Source: an uncultured Gemmata sp.
GTDB lineage: Bacteria; Planctomycetota; Planctomycetia; Gemmatales; Gemmataceae
DNA length: 64,000 nucleotides
Reading direction: 5' to 3'
Assembly: GCA_937924775.1 (NCBI GenBank)
Contig: CALDUT010000010.1
Location: forward strand, 496,001 to 560,000
The notes beneath the pieces were generated by a model. That model saw nothing but the letters and a program-made list of their open reading frames with translations, was not told where the DNA came from and did not search any database. This document shows positions 34,900 to 43,878 of this stretch, one piece after another; the stretch's first letter is position 1, and each line of letters starts with the position of its first letter. Both the position numbers and the translations under genes were made by a program.

Positions 34900-35532
34900 A
34901 TGGATGGAACGAATTGGCGGGCCTACGGGCTTTTGGCAGCTGTAATATCTTGCTGGATAAGTGGTTGCGCCACGATGAACAATACCGAACGCGGTGCCCT
35001 GGGCGGCGGCATCATCGGTACCGCCGCGGGCACGGCGATCGGTGCCGCCACCGGCAAACCCCTGTTGGGGGCAACTATCGGCGGCTTGGCTGGGACTGCC
35101 GGCGGTGCCCTTTTGGGCAACGAAGCCGACAAGGACGAAGCCCAGCAGCGTGAAATCGCTCAAGCGGCCGCTTTGGCAGAAGCCCAGCAGCAGCGGGAGC
35201 GATTGGGCATTGCCGACGTGATTGCCCTCGCACAGGCCGGGCACAACGATCAGGTGATTATCAACCAAATCCGCAGCACCCGCAGCACCTTCCAACTGAC
35301 GGTTTCTGATCTGACAATGCTCAAAAATAGTGGAGTATCTGACCGTGTCATCGCGGAGATGCAAGCTTCGCGTGCCGCGACTCCGTCACCAGTCATTATA
35401 CGGGAACCGCGCTCCACAACAGTGATCTACGAGGCTGTTCCGCCACCGGTGGTGGTCCGCCCGGCGCCGGTGATGGTGGTGGGACCTCCGGTCCGCTACC
35501 GCTATAGCGGTGGGTTCTACTTCTGCCGCTAG
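34900..35532 (+). CDS. Glycine-zipper lipoprotein
   Basis: The ATG at 34900 (MDGTNWRAYGLLAAVISCWISGCATM) gives a lipoprotein signal (lipobox ISGC) and 210 residues; the track ORF starts 49 codons earlier. A glycine-zipper region follows (GALGGGIIGTAAGTAIGAAT, LLGATIGGLAGTAGGALLG, about 35-75), typical of outer-membrane lipoproteins. A charged helix and a 'VIALAQAGHNDQVIINQIR' segment follow, and the C-terminal part is proline/valine rich (PPPVVVRPAPVMVVG). An envelope-structural role is inferred. Confidence 0.78.
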   Translation: MDGTNWRAYGLLAAVISCWISGCATMNNTERGALGGGIIGTAAGTAIGAATGKPLLGATIGGLAGTAGGALLGNEADKDEAQQREIAQAAALAEAQQQRERLGIADVIALAQAGHNDQVIINQIRSTRSTFQLTVSDLTMLKNSGVSDRVIAEMQASRAATPSPVIIREPRSTTVIYEAVPPPVVVRPAPVMVVGPPVRYRYSGGFYFCR

Positions 35533-35828
35533 CCACCCCCGGCACCAGAGCCGATGATTTTGGTCCTGTTGCTAATACCTGACGGCATGGCACGACAAAC
35601 TGTACAAATTTCTAACAAGTCGCGAACCGGATTTGTCGCGTTTTCTTTGAGTCGAAATAGATAGTTTTTCCTCCAGTTAGGGGGACAACGCCTCATATCG
35701 CGGGGTAAATACATGTAACTCCGCCGCACGAGTGTTTCTTCGCGTGGGGTGTTCAGTGAGACTCTTGGCCAGTACATTGATACTCTCTCCCCTGTATCCT
35801 GCCGAAACTCCTTCTGGAGTCGCTGCTT

Positions 35829-37127
35829 ATGACCTTGCGAATTCCGCTTCTGGTAAGTGTGTTCGGGATGGCGGCCACGGCCGTCGCGGCTGATTGGCCG
35901 GCGTTCCGCGGCCCTAACCGCGATGGGATTTGTCCCGAAACTGGCTTGTTGCAAGCTTGGCCCAAAGATGGCCCCACCAAACTCTGGACGGCCAAGAACC
36001 TCGGTCTCGGTTGGGGCACGCCCTCGGTGGCCGATGGCAAGATCTTCGGTATCGGCACCCGGGATGGGAAAGATGGTATCTGGGCCTTGAAAGAAGCCGA
36101 TGGCTCGGAACTGTGGTTCACCCCGATTGCCCCGGCTGCCAGTGGCTTGGGCGGGCAAACCAACGGCCCCGCTAGCACCCCGACTTACCACAACGGCAAA
36201 GTGTACGCTGTCAGTGCCAGTGGGAAATTGGCCTGCCTCGATGCCACCACCGGAAAATCTCTCTGGACCAAGGATTACGTCAAGGACTTCGGCGGTGCCC
36301 AACCCAAATGGGGCTTCACCGAATCCCCCTTGGTCGATGGCGACAAGGTCATTTGCCTACCCGGTGGTCGTGGAGCCGCGGTCGTTGCTCTCAAAGCCGA
36401 CAACGGTCAGGTGATCTGGAAAACTGATGTGGGCAACGTCGGTGGGGCCAACGGCTACTCCTCGGCCTTAAAGGCTACCATTCACGGCACTCCTATGTAT
36501 GTGGCGTTGTTAGGGGCTTCCTCGGGGGTGGTGGGCGTTCATACTGAAACCGGCAAGCTGCTGTGGCAATATAAAGGCACGGCTGCTACTGGTGGCATCG
36601 CGCAAATTCCCATCCCCATCGTCAAAGACAATAAAGTGTGGGTTTCCACCAGTTACAGCGGGGGTGCCGCGTTGTTGGAGATCCAATCCGAAGGGAACGA
36701 TCAGTTTAAAGTGAAGGAAGTGAAAACTTACAAGAAGCCGCAATTGAACAACCACCACGGCGGCATGGTCCTGGTAGGCGACTACATTTACTTTGGTCAC
36801 GATCAAAACGGTGGCAGCCCCGTGTGTGTGGACTTCAAGACAGGCGAAATCAAATGGGGGCCGGAACGTTCCCCCGCCGGCGGGCAGCGTTCCGCGGCGA
36901 TACTGTATGCCGACGGACGACTGTACTTCCGCTACGAGAATGGCGTGATGGTCCTAATTGAACCCTCACCCGAAGAGCTGAAAGTCGTCTCATCGTTCAA
37001 ACTGCCGCCCCCGGATCAACCGAATTACCGGGCTAGCTGGCCTCATCCGGTGATCGTCAACGGAAAAATGTACATCCGCGATCAAACTGTCCTACACTGT
37101 TACGACGTCAAAGCGGCCGGAAACTGA
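35829..37127 (+). CDS. Secreted PQQ-like beta-propeller protein
   Basis: A 432-residue protein with Sec signal (MTLRIPLLVSVFGMAATAVAA) and mature start ADWPAFRGPNRDGICPETGL, the same motif as the other two PQQ-like proteins in this window. Blades recur (EADGSELWFTP, DATTGKSLWTKD, KADNGQVIWKTD, HTETGKLLWQYK, DFKTGEIKWGPE). It is probably periplasmic. No cofactor or enzyme activity can be claimed. A ribosome site (TTCTGGAGTCG) lies close before the ATG. It is followed by a hairpin, convergent with the proline-rich protein gene. Confidence 0.87.
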   Translation: MTLRIPLLVSVFGMAATAVAADWPAFRGPNRDGICPETGLLQAWPKDGPTKLWTAKNLGLGWGTPSVADGKIFGIGTRDGKDGIWALKEADGSELWFTPIAPAASGLGGQTNGPASTPTYHNGKVYAVSASGKLACLDATTGKSLWTKDYVKDFGGAQPKWGFTESPLVDGDKVICLPGGRGAAVVALKADNGQVIWKTDVGNVGGANGYSSALKATIHGTPMYVALLGASSGVVGVHTETGKLLWQYKGTAATGGIAQIPIPIVKDNKVWVSTSYSGGAALLEIQSEGNDQFKVKEVKTYKKPQLNNHHGGMVLVGDYIYFGHDQNGGSPVCVDFKTGEIKWGPERSPAGGQRSAAILYADGRLYFRYENGVMVLIEPSPEELKVVSSFKLPPPDQPNYRASWPHPVIVNGKMYIRDQTVLHCYDVKAAGN

Positions 37128-37160
37128 TCTTCATAGGTTATCAAGACTTACGAAATACTT

Positions 37161-37192
37161 AGGGCGTGGCGATGCAATTGTCGCGACGCCCT
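37161..37192. terminator. Hairpin between convergent genes
   Basis: AGGGCGT ... ACGCCCT (37161-37167 / 37186-37192) with an inner GCGA/TCGC pair forms an interrupted stem with an 8-nt loop. It lies 34 bp after the PQQ-like gene and before the convergent gene at 37218. No T-run follows, so termination is only suggested. Confidence 0.4.
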
Positions 37193-37217
37193 GTGTTGCG
37201 CGCAGCGCCACTTGACG

Positions 37218-38012
37218 TCAACGATGGGGCGTGTGATGAGCGGAAGGTACCAACGGCGGTAGTGTTGCCGGAATTGAACTGGAGGGTACCGGGGCACTCG
37301 GAGCCATGGCGCTATTCAAGTAGCCGGCATGAGTTCGCCCACTGAGGGCCGGATGTAACGCGGATCCGCTCACACCCCGGGTCGGCATCACCGGAGGAAG
37401 ACTGTCGCTGGAGCCGGGTTTGGGCATGGGCACCGGAACCGAGGGGTGCATGGGCGATGCCGGAAGTGTCAGACAGCTTCCGGGATAACCGCATGGTTCT
37501 CCACTGCTGACCGACAGGCACGGAAACATCCCTTGAAGCGGTGTTGTATACGGCACTGGGTTCAGCTTCGGCAAATCCGATTTCGACGGCCGATAGCAAA
37601 TCCACGCTTTGATCCGTTCCCAACACCAGCCGCTTTTCCCCTGACGGTTCTCAAGCGCCGCCATTTCCACCGGGACGACCGAAACCGGCCGGGCATCCCC
37701 GATCGCCCCAGCATCGCTTACACCCGCGGGCAACGGCGGCAAGGTGTAGCCGTGGTAAGGATAGGAAGAAGCAATCATCGATGCACTCGGGCTGGCCACC
37801 GCAGGGTTGCGAAACGGCGACCAATTCGCGGAAAACAGCCGCGGCGTGGTGGTTGCGTTCCAACGGCGGCTATCCCCGGGGTTCTGAATCCGTCCATCTT
37901 GCAACACCGGTGCGGGCACCACCGGGACTGTGGGGGCGAGCATCCCCGTTTGGGCAAAGAGAGCCGGATGTGTGCAAAAACTGGTCAGGACGGCTATGAG
38001 GAACCGCTTCAT
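37218..38012 (-). CDS. Secreted proline-rich protein, unknown function
   Basis: The ATG at 38012 (MKRFLIAVLTSFCTHPALFAQ) follows GAGGCAGGAC and starts a signal peptide, giving 264 residues; the track ORF begins 79 codons upstream. The mature protein is rich in Pro/Ser/Val, with 'GKSGWCWERIKAWICYRPS' and further cysteines in SGEPCGYPGSCL. No family is recognised. It is plausibly an exported structural or low-complexity surface protein of the planctomycete envelope. Confidence 0.6.
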   Translation of the reverse strand: MKRFLIAVLTSFCTHPALFAQTGMLAPTVPVVPAPVLQDGRIQNPGDSRRWNATTTPRLFSANWSPFRNPAVASPSASMIASSYPYHGYTLPPLPAGVSDAGAIGDARPVSVVPVEMAALENRQGKSGWCWERIKAWICYRPSKSDLPKLNPVPYTTPLQGMFPCLSVSSGEPCGYPGSCLTLPASPMHPSVPVPMPKPGSSDSLPPVMPTRGVSGSALHPALSGRTHAGYLNSAMAPSAPVPSSSIPATLPPLVPSAHHTPHR

Positions 38013-38266
38013 GTCCTGCCTCCGTGCGGACAAATCACTTCCCACTGAAGGTTCGGTAACCCCAGCTCTTCTGATGCAGCCGCAATGCTCATCACAGCCC
38101 GAATTGTCTCCAGCGTACCGGCACAACCCGCAGAAGTTACCCCCGATGCCCATTACGGGACTCCGCCTCGTGGGGTCGGGGTTACCGCGTGGCGTTATAA
38201 TACCAATCCCGTGAAAATGCATTCGACGTGGAGTGTGAAAGGGTTCCACTTACCCCTTCTTGCGAC

Positions 38267-38440
38267 GTGTGGATGTTCCCAAACCCAGTGAATGGCCCGC
38301 CGATTCGCGGTCGTCGCATACACCAGCAGCCTGCGGTGTGTGGGTGTTCCCAAGCCTAGTGAAGTGGCCCCTAAGCCCTGTAGAGCGTACCCGGCTGACA
38401 ACGTTCTAGCGTGGAATTGTGTTCCTAAGCCCAGCGAGGG
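38267..38440. repeat. Three imperfect direct repeats (TGTTCCCAAGCC-type), 71-75 bp apart
   Basis: TGTTCCCAAACCCAGTGAATGGCC (from 38274), TGTTCCCAAGCCTAGTGAAGTGGCC (from 38345) and TGTTCCTAAGCCCAGCGAGGGG (from 38420) are related and follow each other at 71 and 75 bp. They lie in the ~435 bp between the divergent genes starting at 38012 and the minus-strand hydrolase ending at 38448; the third copy ends next to that stop codon. The rest of the gap shows no gene. A decayed CRISPR-like array, a regulator array or a small repeat family are all possible. Confidence 0.5.
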
Positions 38441-38447
38441 GTTGGAT

Positions 38448-39422
38448 TTACCAGATGCCGTCGAATCCCGGCAGTTGCGGTTGCACGTTTTGGCGTTTCC
38501 CGGGCCTGTTCATGGATGGAATCGATCGTTGGGGCGAGTTGGCTTGACGGGTCAGCAGAATCGTTTTGGTTGGCTGATCTTGTTTGGCGATAATAACTTC
38601 CGTTCGGGGCCGCCGGGCCACGAGGGCTTCGCGTCCGGCCAGGGCGGCCAATGCGGGCCGGTTGCATTCCCGGCTCAGATGCAGTTGAACCAGATACGAC
38701 GGAAACCCCTCCGCGGATTGCGTCACAATCGCGGCTGTCAACTCTGCGGCTTGTTTGTTCGACAAATGGCCCGAATCGCTAAGAACTCGCTTGATCAGCC
38801 ACGGGGGGCGCCGGCTGGTTTGCTGAAGAAAGACATCGTGATTATACTCCAACGCGAGCACATCCGCCCCAGCGAAGGCCGTCACCAATTCGGCCGAACT
38901 GCAGCCTAAATCTGAGGCATAGCCGATGACCCAGGCTGGGTTCACCGGCCACGGCGAGGAATTCTCCTCCGGCCAACTCGACTGGCTATCGAGTCCATCG
39001 AACCGGAAGGCGAAAGTGGGTTCGGCATCATGCGACACCTGCACCGGCCAGCACGTCAGCGATGAACTCAAGCGCAGCAGGGTATCTTCTTCGTAAGGAT
39101 GGATCAGACCGGCTTGGCGGAGCGACACAAACGACGGGGCTATCCGATCGAGGTGTTCAAAATGTAAACAGTGGCCGTAGATCGGAATCCCGCGATCGCG
39201 CAACTCGGCGAAGGTGCTCACCTTCCAATGGTCGGCGTGGATGTGAGTGAGAATGGCTGCGGAAATTTGGGACCACGACTTGCCAATGGATCGCAACCGG
39301 TCGGCGAGAACGTCGGCATGGAGGCCTATGTCAATCAACAAGCCAAAGCCGTTGTACTCCAAGAAAGCGGCGTTGCCGTGGCTCCCACTGGCCAAAACCG
39401 TGAACCGCGCCGGTTGAGTCAT
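38448..39422 (-). CDS. MBL-fold metallo-hydrolase, YycJ/WalJ-like
   Basis: A 324-residue protein. The start MTQPARFTVLASGSHGNAAFLEYNG matches the SGSxGN opening of the YycJ/WalJ group, followed by LTHIHADHWKVST (the H-x-H-x-D-H metal motif) and a distal SRECNRPALAAL segment. Members are linked to exonuclease-like or cell-wall/DNA-damage roles in Firmicutes; the role here is unknown. It is divergent from the DUF790 gene (146 bp). Confidence 0.8.
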   Translation of the reverse strand: MTQPARFTVLASGSHGNAAFLEYNGFGLLIDIGLHADVLADRLRSIGKSWSQISAAILTHIHADHWKVSTFAELRDRGIPIYGHCLHFEHLDRIAPSFVSLRQAGLIHPYEEDTLLRLSSSLTCWPVQVSHDAEPTFAFRFDGLDSQSSWPEENSSPWPVNPAWVIGYASDLGCSSAELVTAFAGADVLALEYNHDVFLQQTSRRPPWLIKRVLSDSGHLSNKQAAELTAAIVTQSAEGFPSYLVQLHLSRECNRPALAALAGREALVARRPRTEVIIAKQDQPTKTILLTRQANSPQRSIPSMNRPGKRQNVQPQLPGFDGIW

Positions 39423-39568
39423 TCCTATTTCCTTGCAAACAATATCTTATCATTGATCCGTCAAGAAGTTACGACCATTCATCTTTTGTATCGCTTGCAA
39501 ACGATAAGCGGAAGGTAAGTAGTGCCGTCGCAATTGTCAAATTTTCTTGGAGAAGAGAGAATGCCACC

Positions 39569-40786
39569 ATGTTAACTGGGAAATTGGTTCGTGTGCGGCA
39601 TGCCAAGAATAAGCTGCTGCCGCTGTATGTCCAACCCACCGACGCCGGCCTGCTGGGCTTAGCGGAGCAAATATTGCTGGTGTATCGTTGTGCCGTGGGG
39701 CGAAGCCGGGGGGAAATTGATGAGGAATTGAAGGATTTCATTCCCGAAGGACCACGGGGTTTGCTTCCGGCAGGTCTGGCCAAACTGTGTGAAGATCGCT
39801 GCGAATTCGAGATCGCGGCCGATTTTCCGCCGGAACAGCTCCGCGACGCTGTCTTCCAAGCTGCCGCCCGTGCCCGCCTCCAAGCCGCCACACAAAAGCA
39901 ACTCTTCGATCGGCACGCCGTACTCCACGACCTTGCGTCGCAGTTATCTTTAACCCTGACACCCGAGCAGATCGACCACAGCCTCTTTGCCGACCTGAAA
40001 GCCGAACAGCGGGTGGTGGCGTTCGAAGATCTGACTGCCGAGCAGCTGCTCAACCGCTACAACGTGGCCCTGGCTCAGGCGATTCTTCTCCGTTGCACCC
40101 ACATGGAAGTGCGGGTTTACGCGGAAACTCCGGCCCGCTTCCGGCAATTGTTTCGGGCTGTGAAATTCCATCGGCTGATTTGCACCATTGAAGAAACCCC
40201 GGGCAACAGTTACAAATTCACCCTCGATGGGCCACTGTCACTCTTTTCCTCAACGAACAAGTATGGGTTGCAATTGGCCTTATTTCTTCCCACCCTGCTG
40301 CATTGCAAAGCCTTCGATCTGCGGGCGAACATCCGTTGGGGCAGTGAGCGCAAAGAGAAGCTCTTTCATCTGTCCGGTTTGGATGGTTTGAAATCCCCGG
40401 CCCCGGATTTTGGGGTCTATACTCCTCCGGAATTGCAGCTTTTTGCGGACAGCTTCCGTGCCAAGATTCCTGATTGGATTTTGGACACCGACCCTCACCC
40501 GATGGCCTTACCCAGCGGGATTTGGGTTCCTGATTTCAAGCTCACCCATCCAGCCACGGGCCGTGAGGTTTTTGTCGAGGTCTTTGGCTTTTGGCGCAAA
40601 GGAGACATTGAAACACACTATCACAAACTGCGCCGCGAGGCCCCGGGTCGATTCGTGCTGTGTATTTCCGACCAGTACCGGGCCGACGACAACGACGCGA
40701 CTTTCGGCCCGGGGGTTTACCGCTACAAACGGAATCCCTTACCCGACGAAGTGGTCCGTGTCGCGGAACTGGTCCAAAAACTGTGA
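39569..40786 (+). CDS. DUF790 family nuclease, Bax1-like
   Basis: A 405-residue protein starting MLTGKLVRVRHAKNKLLPLY, the usual opening of the DUF790 family. The C-terminal domain has a PD-(D/E)XK-like arrangement: WVPDFKLTHPATGREVFVEVFGFW, where the Asp, the Glu and neighbouring residues form the likely metal site. Archaeal and some bacterial members (Bax1) are structure-specific nucleases that act with the XPB helicase in DNA repair. No XPB-type helicase gene is adjacent. A GAGAAGAGAG ribosome site precedes the ATG. Confidence 0.82.
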   Translation: MLTGKLVRVRHAKNKLLPLYVQPTDAGLLGLAEQILLVYRCAVGRSRGEIDEELKDFIPEGPRGLLPAGLAKLCEDRCEFEIAADFPPEQLRDAVFQAAARARLQAATQKQLFDRHAVLHDLASQLSLTLTPEQIDHSLFADLKAEQRVVAFEDLTAEQLLNRYNVALAQAILLRCTHMEVRVYAETPARFRQLFRAVKFHRLICTIEETPGNSYKFTLDGPLSLFSSTNKYGLQLALFLPTLLHCKAFDLRANIRWGSERKEKLFHLSGLDGLKSPAPDFGVYTPPELQLFADSFRAKIPDWILDTDPHPMALPSGIWVPDFKLTHPATGREVFVEVFGFWRKGDIETHYHKLRREAPGRFVLCISDQYRADDNDATFGPGVYRYKRNPLPDEVVRVAELVQKL

Positions 40787-40799
40787 TGGCAACTTCTGC

Positions 40800-40828
40800 G
40801 GCAGGAGCCCTCCCGCGGGGCCCCTGCC
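40800..40828. terminator. Hairpin between convergent DUF790 and glgP
   Basis: GGCAGG-a-GCCC-tcccgc-GGGG-cc-CCTGCC: the outer 6-bp stem and the inner CCC/GGG pairing form a strong GC-rich hairpin 14 bp after the DUF790 stop, between convergent genes. A weak T-rich stretch (TATTTCT) lies just after it. Confidence 0.5.
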
Positions 40829-40889
40829 CTGGTATTTCTACGCAAATTCTTGCCTTATTGAGACTTATGATGATAAACAGTCATCTCCA

Positions 40890-43454
40890 TCAGCCCCAGG
40901 TGACCAATCCGGGTTCAAACAGGTGCGGCAAATCGGGATGCCGGGGTAAGACCCGAACACAGTAGCCGAAATGTCCACTATTGGTACAGGGCACTTCGCC
41001 CGTGAATACCACACTTGAACCTTCGGCCACACCATCCACGCCCAACGGGGTAACTTGGGGTTCTGCGATGTCCCCCATGGCGTCCAAGACCCCATGATAG
41101 AGTTGGACCTCAACCTCCTCGGGCTTGAAGGGCCCGAGGTGAACGCGAGCCCGCACGGGGAATTTATGGCCCACCCGCATGACATCGCCCACCTTGGCTT
41201 CTACGGCTTCGACCTTCACGTGCGGCCAATCGGCCAGCACCCGCCGCCGCCACGCCGCCAGTTCCCGGGCCGCTTTGAGGTGATCAGCACTCAACTTCGC
41301 GGCCCGGCGATGGCTCGGCAGATAGCACAATTCGGTGTACTGCTCCACCATACGGTTGGTGTTGAAAACCGGAACAAGGCTCATGATCGAGCGTTTCATA
41401 CGGCGAATCCATTCCCGCGGCAGGCCGCTGGCATCCCGTTTGTAGAACATCGGGACAATTTCATCTTCAATCAGCTCCAATAACGCCCGACTTTCCACTT
41501 CATCCTGGTAGACGATATTATCGCCGTACTCCTCGCCGGCACCGATGGCCCAGCCGTTATCGCCGTCGTACCCCTCCACCCACCATCCGTCGAGGATGGA
41601 AAGGTTGAGGCCGCCGTTGCCGCAAATTTTCATCCCGCTGGTACCCGAGGCTTCCTGAGGTCGTCGCGGATTGTTGAGCCACACATCGACCCCCTGCACC
41701 AGGTAGCGGGCAATATTCATGTCGTAATCTTCGATGAAGACGATATGATTGCGGAACTCCGGCTTCCGGGAGTGATGGACGACCCGCTGTATCAATTCTT
41801 TGCCGCCGCGGTCCTGCGGGTGGGCCTTGCCCGAGAAGATGAACTGCACCGGGCGATCCTTGTTGTTGACGATCGCCGCCAGCCGCTCGGGATTGCGGAA
41901 GATCAGATCGCCCCGTTTGTATGTGGCGAAGCGTCGGGCAAAGCCGATTGTCAGAGCATCGGGATTGAGGACTTCGTCGGCGGCATCGACTTCCGACGGC
42001 GGCGACCCGCGGCGCTTGAGTTGAGCCTTCAAGCGGGCGCGGGCCAGAGCCACCAAACGTTCACGGCCGCGCTCGTGTGTTCGCCACAACTCCCCATCCG
42101 GAATGTGTTCCACCCGCTTCCAGATGGCGAAATCGGTGGGCCGGGCTTCCCACTGAATGCCCAAATATCGATCGTACAGTTGGGCAACCTCCGGGGCCAA
42201 CCAACTTTGGGTGTGGACGCCGTTGGTGATGCTCATGATCGGCACTTCGTTGACGGGCAATTCGGGCCACAGTTCCCGCCACATTTTCCGCGACACTTGC
42301 CCGTGTAGTTGGCTGACACCGTTGGAGGTATTGGATAGTTTGATGGCCAGCACGGTCATGCTGAACAATTCCTGTTCGTTGTGGGGATGCTGGCGACCCA
42401 AACCAGCGAGAGTGGCCCGATCGATACCTATTTTGCCGACATAGTCCCCGAGGTATTGTTCGATCATGTGCATGGGGAAGGCGTCGTTGCCCGCCGGTAC
42501 TGGCGTGTGCGTGGTGAAGCAGCTTCCGGCTTTGACCGCCTCAAGGGCCGTTGCAAAATCGAGTCTGTGTTCCTCCATCAATAACCGAATGCGTTCTAAC
42601 CCCGTGAACGCAGCATGTCCTTCGTTCATGTGGCAGACGGTCGGCATCCGTCCCAACGCCCGCAGGGCGCGAATCCCTCCAATGCCCAATACGATTTCTT
42701 GCTGAATACGCGTATGCTGGTCGCCGCCATAGAGTTGCGCGGTGATTTCCCGATCGTGCGGGGCATTCTGAGGAATGTTAGCGTCTAACAAATACAGGGG
42801 CACACGGCCAACCTGGATATGCCAGATCCGTAACGCCACTTCCCGCCCGGGCAGGGGAACGGTGACGATGATCGGCTGGCCGTGGGCATCCACTTCTGGT
42901 ACCAGCGGCAGGGTGAAAAAGTCATTCTCCGGATACCGTTCCTGCTGCCAGCCATCGACATCCAAATACTGCCGGAAGTATCCTTGCCGGTACATGAGGC
43001 TCACTCCCACGAGCGGCAAGCCCAGATCGCTGGCACTTTTCAGGTGGTCGCCCGCGAGAACACCTAACCCCCCCGAATACACTGGAATGCTCTCATGAAT
43101 GCCAAATTCCGCCGAGAAGTACGCGATGCGCGTGTCCCGATCGCTGGGGAAAGTTTCCTGAAACCAGGTGGGCGCTTGCAAGTAGTGGTCGAGTGCCGTG
43201 GCAACACGGTCCATGTGGGCCAAGAAGCCGTCGTCATGCTCCAGTTGCTCGAACCGCTTCTGGTCCGTGGACCCCAACAGCCGGATGGGGCTGTGGTCCA
43301 ACGCTTCAAAAAGGTCCGGATTGATCCGCCGAAACAGGGCTACCGCGTCGGCATTCCACGACCACCACAGATTGTAAGCCAGTTTCTGAAGGGGACGAAG
43401 CCGGTCGGGCAAGCACGGCAGCACGGTAAACGAACGAATAGTACGACCGGGCAT
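40890..43454 (-). CDS. glgP: Alpha-glucan phosphorylase (GlgP family)
   Basis: An 854-residue enzyme of the GT35 alpha-glucan phosphorylase group, the type with an N-terminal domain RPLQKLAYNLWWSWNADAVALF (DUF3417-like). 'YFSAEFGIHESIPVYSGGLGVLAGDHLKSASDLG' and 'VWLNNPRRPQEASGTSGMKI' are family hallmarks; the Lys in SGTSGMK is the PLP-binding lysine. It cleaves alpha-1,4-glucan with phosphate to glucose-1-phosphate. The extra C-terminal segment (about 720-854) is a beta-rich tail. It is monocistronic and convergent with the DUF790 gene. Confidence 0.93.
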   Translation of the reverse strand: MPGRTIRSFTVLPCLPDRLRPLQKLAYNLWWSWNADAVALFRRINPDLFEALDHSPIRLLGSTDQKRFEQLEHDDGFLAHMDRVATALDHYLQAPTWFQETFPSDRDTRIAYFSAEFGIHESIPVYSGGLGVLAGDHLKSASDLGLPLVGVSLMYRQGYFRQYLDVDGWQQERYPENDFFTLPLVPEVDAHGQPIIVTVPLPGREVALRIWHIQVGRVPLYLLDANIPQNAPHDREITAQLYGGDQHTRIQQEIVLGIGGIRALRALGRMPTVCHMNEGHAAFTGLERIRLLMEEHRLDFATALEAVKAGSCFTTHTPVPAGNDAFPMHMIEQYLGDYVGKIGIDRATLAGLGRQHPHNEQELFSMTVLAIKLSNTSNGVSQLHGQVSRKMWRELWPELPVNEVPIMSITNGVHTQSWLAPEVAQLYDRYLGIQWEARPTDFAIWKRVEHIPDGELWRTHERGRERLVALARARLKAQLKRRGSPPSEVDAADEVLNPDALTIGFARRFATYKRGDLIFRNPERLAAIVNNKDRPVQFIFSGKAHPQDRGGKELIQRVVHHSRKPEFRNHIVFIEDYDMNIARYLVQGVDVWLNNPRRPQEASGTSGMKICGNGGLNLSILDGWWVEGYDGDNGWAIGAGEEYGDNIVYQDEVESRALLELIEDEIVPMFYKRDASGLPREWIRRMKRSIMSLVPVFNTNRMVEQYTELCYLPSHRRAAKLSADHLKAARELAAWRRRVLADWPHVKVEAVEAKVGDVMRVGHKFPVRARVHLGPFKPEEVEVQLYHGVLDAMGDIAEPQVTPLGVDGVAEGSSVVFTGEVPCTNSGHFGYCVRVLPRHPDLPHLFEPGLVTWG

Positions 43455-43878
43455 GCAGCATCCTCTGCCGAGAAGGGAACATGGAACTCATAACCCTGGC
43501 GGTGGGAGCGGAACCCGCCAACTTACGCGTACACGCGACGTTAATTTAGGCAGGATGCAACGACTTTCAATTCCGAACCCCCACTTCCTTGCCTCCCAGA
43601 TGTTCTCCAGTTTATTTAGAAAATGTCCCCGCCACACGATTGAGTGGGTGTCAGATAACCCAGAGAGTGAACTGCATCTTCAAGCCTTGAGACACCGAAG
43701 AGGAGTTTTCAATAGAAAGCAACGTTTTTTGCTTGCACAAAGCTCGTTTGAGCAGTTACGATACGATTTAATTTGGAGATGAAGCGGGATTGTAAACTCG
43801 CATTACCAATTCCCTTCATCCGCTCCTCCTGTTAGATTCGCGACTCGTTTCACTATCGGCCTTTGCGTGAGGGTTACC
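43455..43878. other. Intergenic region between glgP and prepilin gene
   Basis: About 420 bp between divergently oriented glgP and the DUF1559 gene. Track ORFs here show no family motif or ribosome site. It carries the two divergent promoters and nothing else I can support. Confidence 0.4.

Noticed and set aside
38260-38450. Call as a true CRISPR array
   Set aside because: Only three imperfect units, the last strongly divergent, and no cas genes in the window; kept as a repeat and a finding only.
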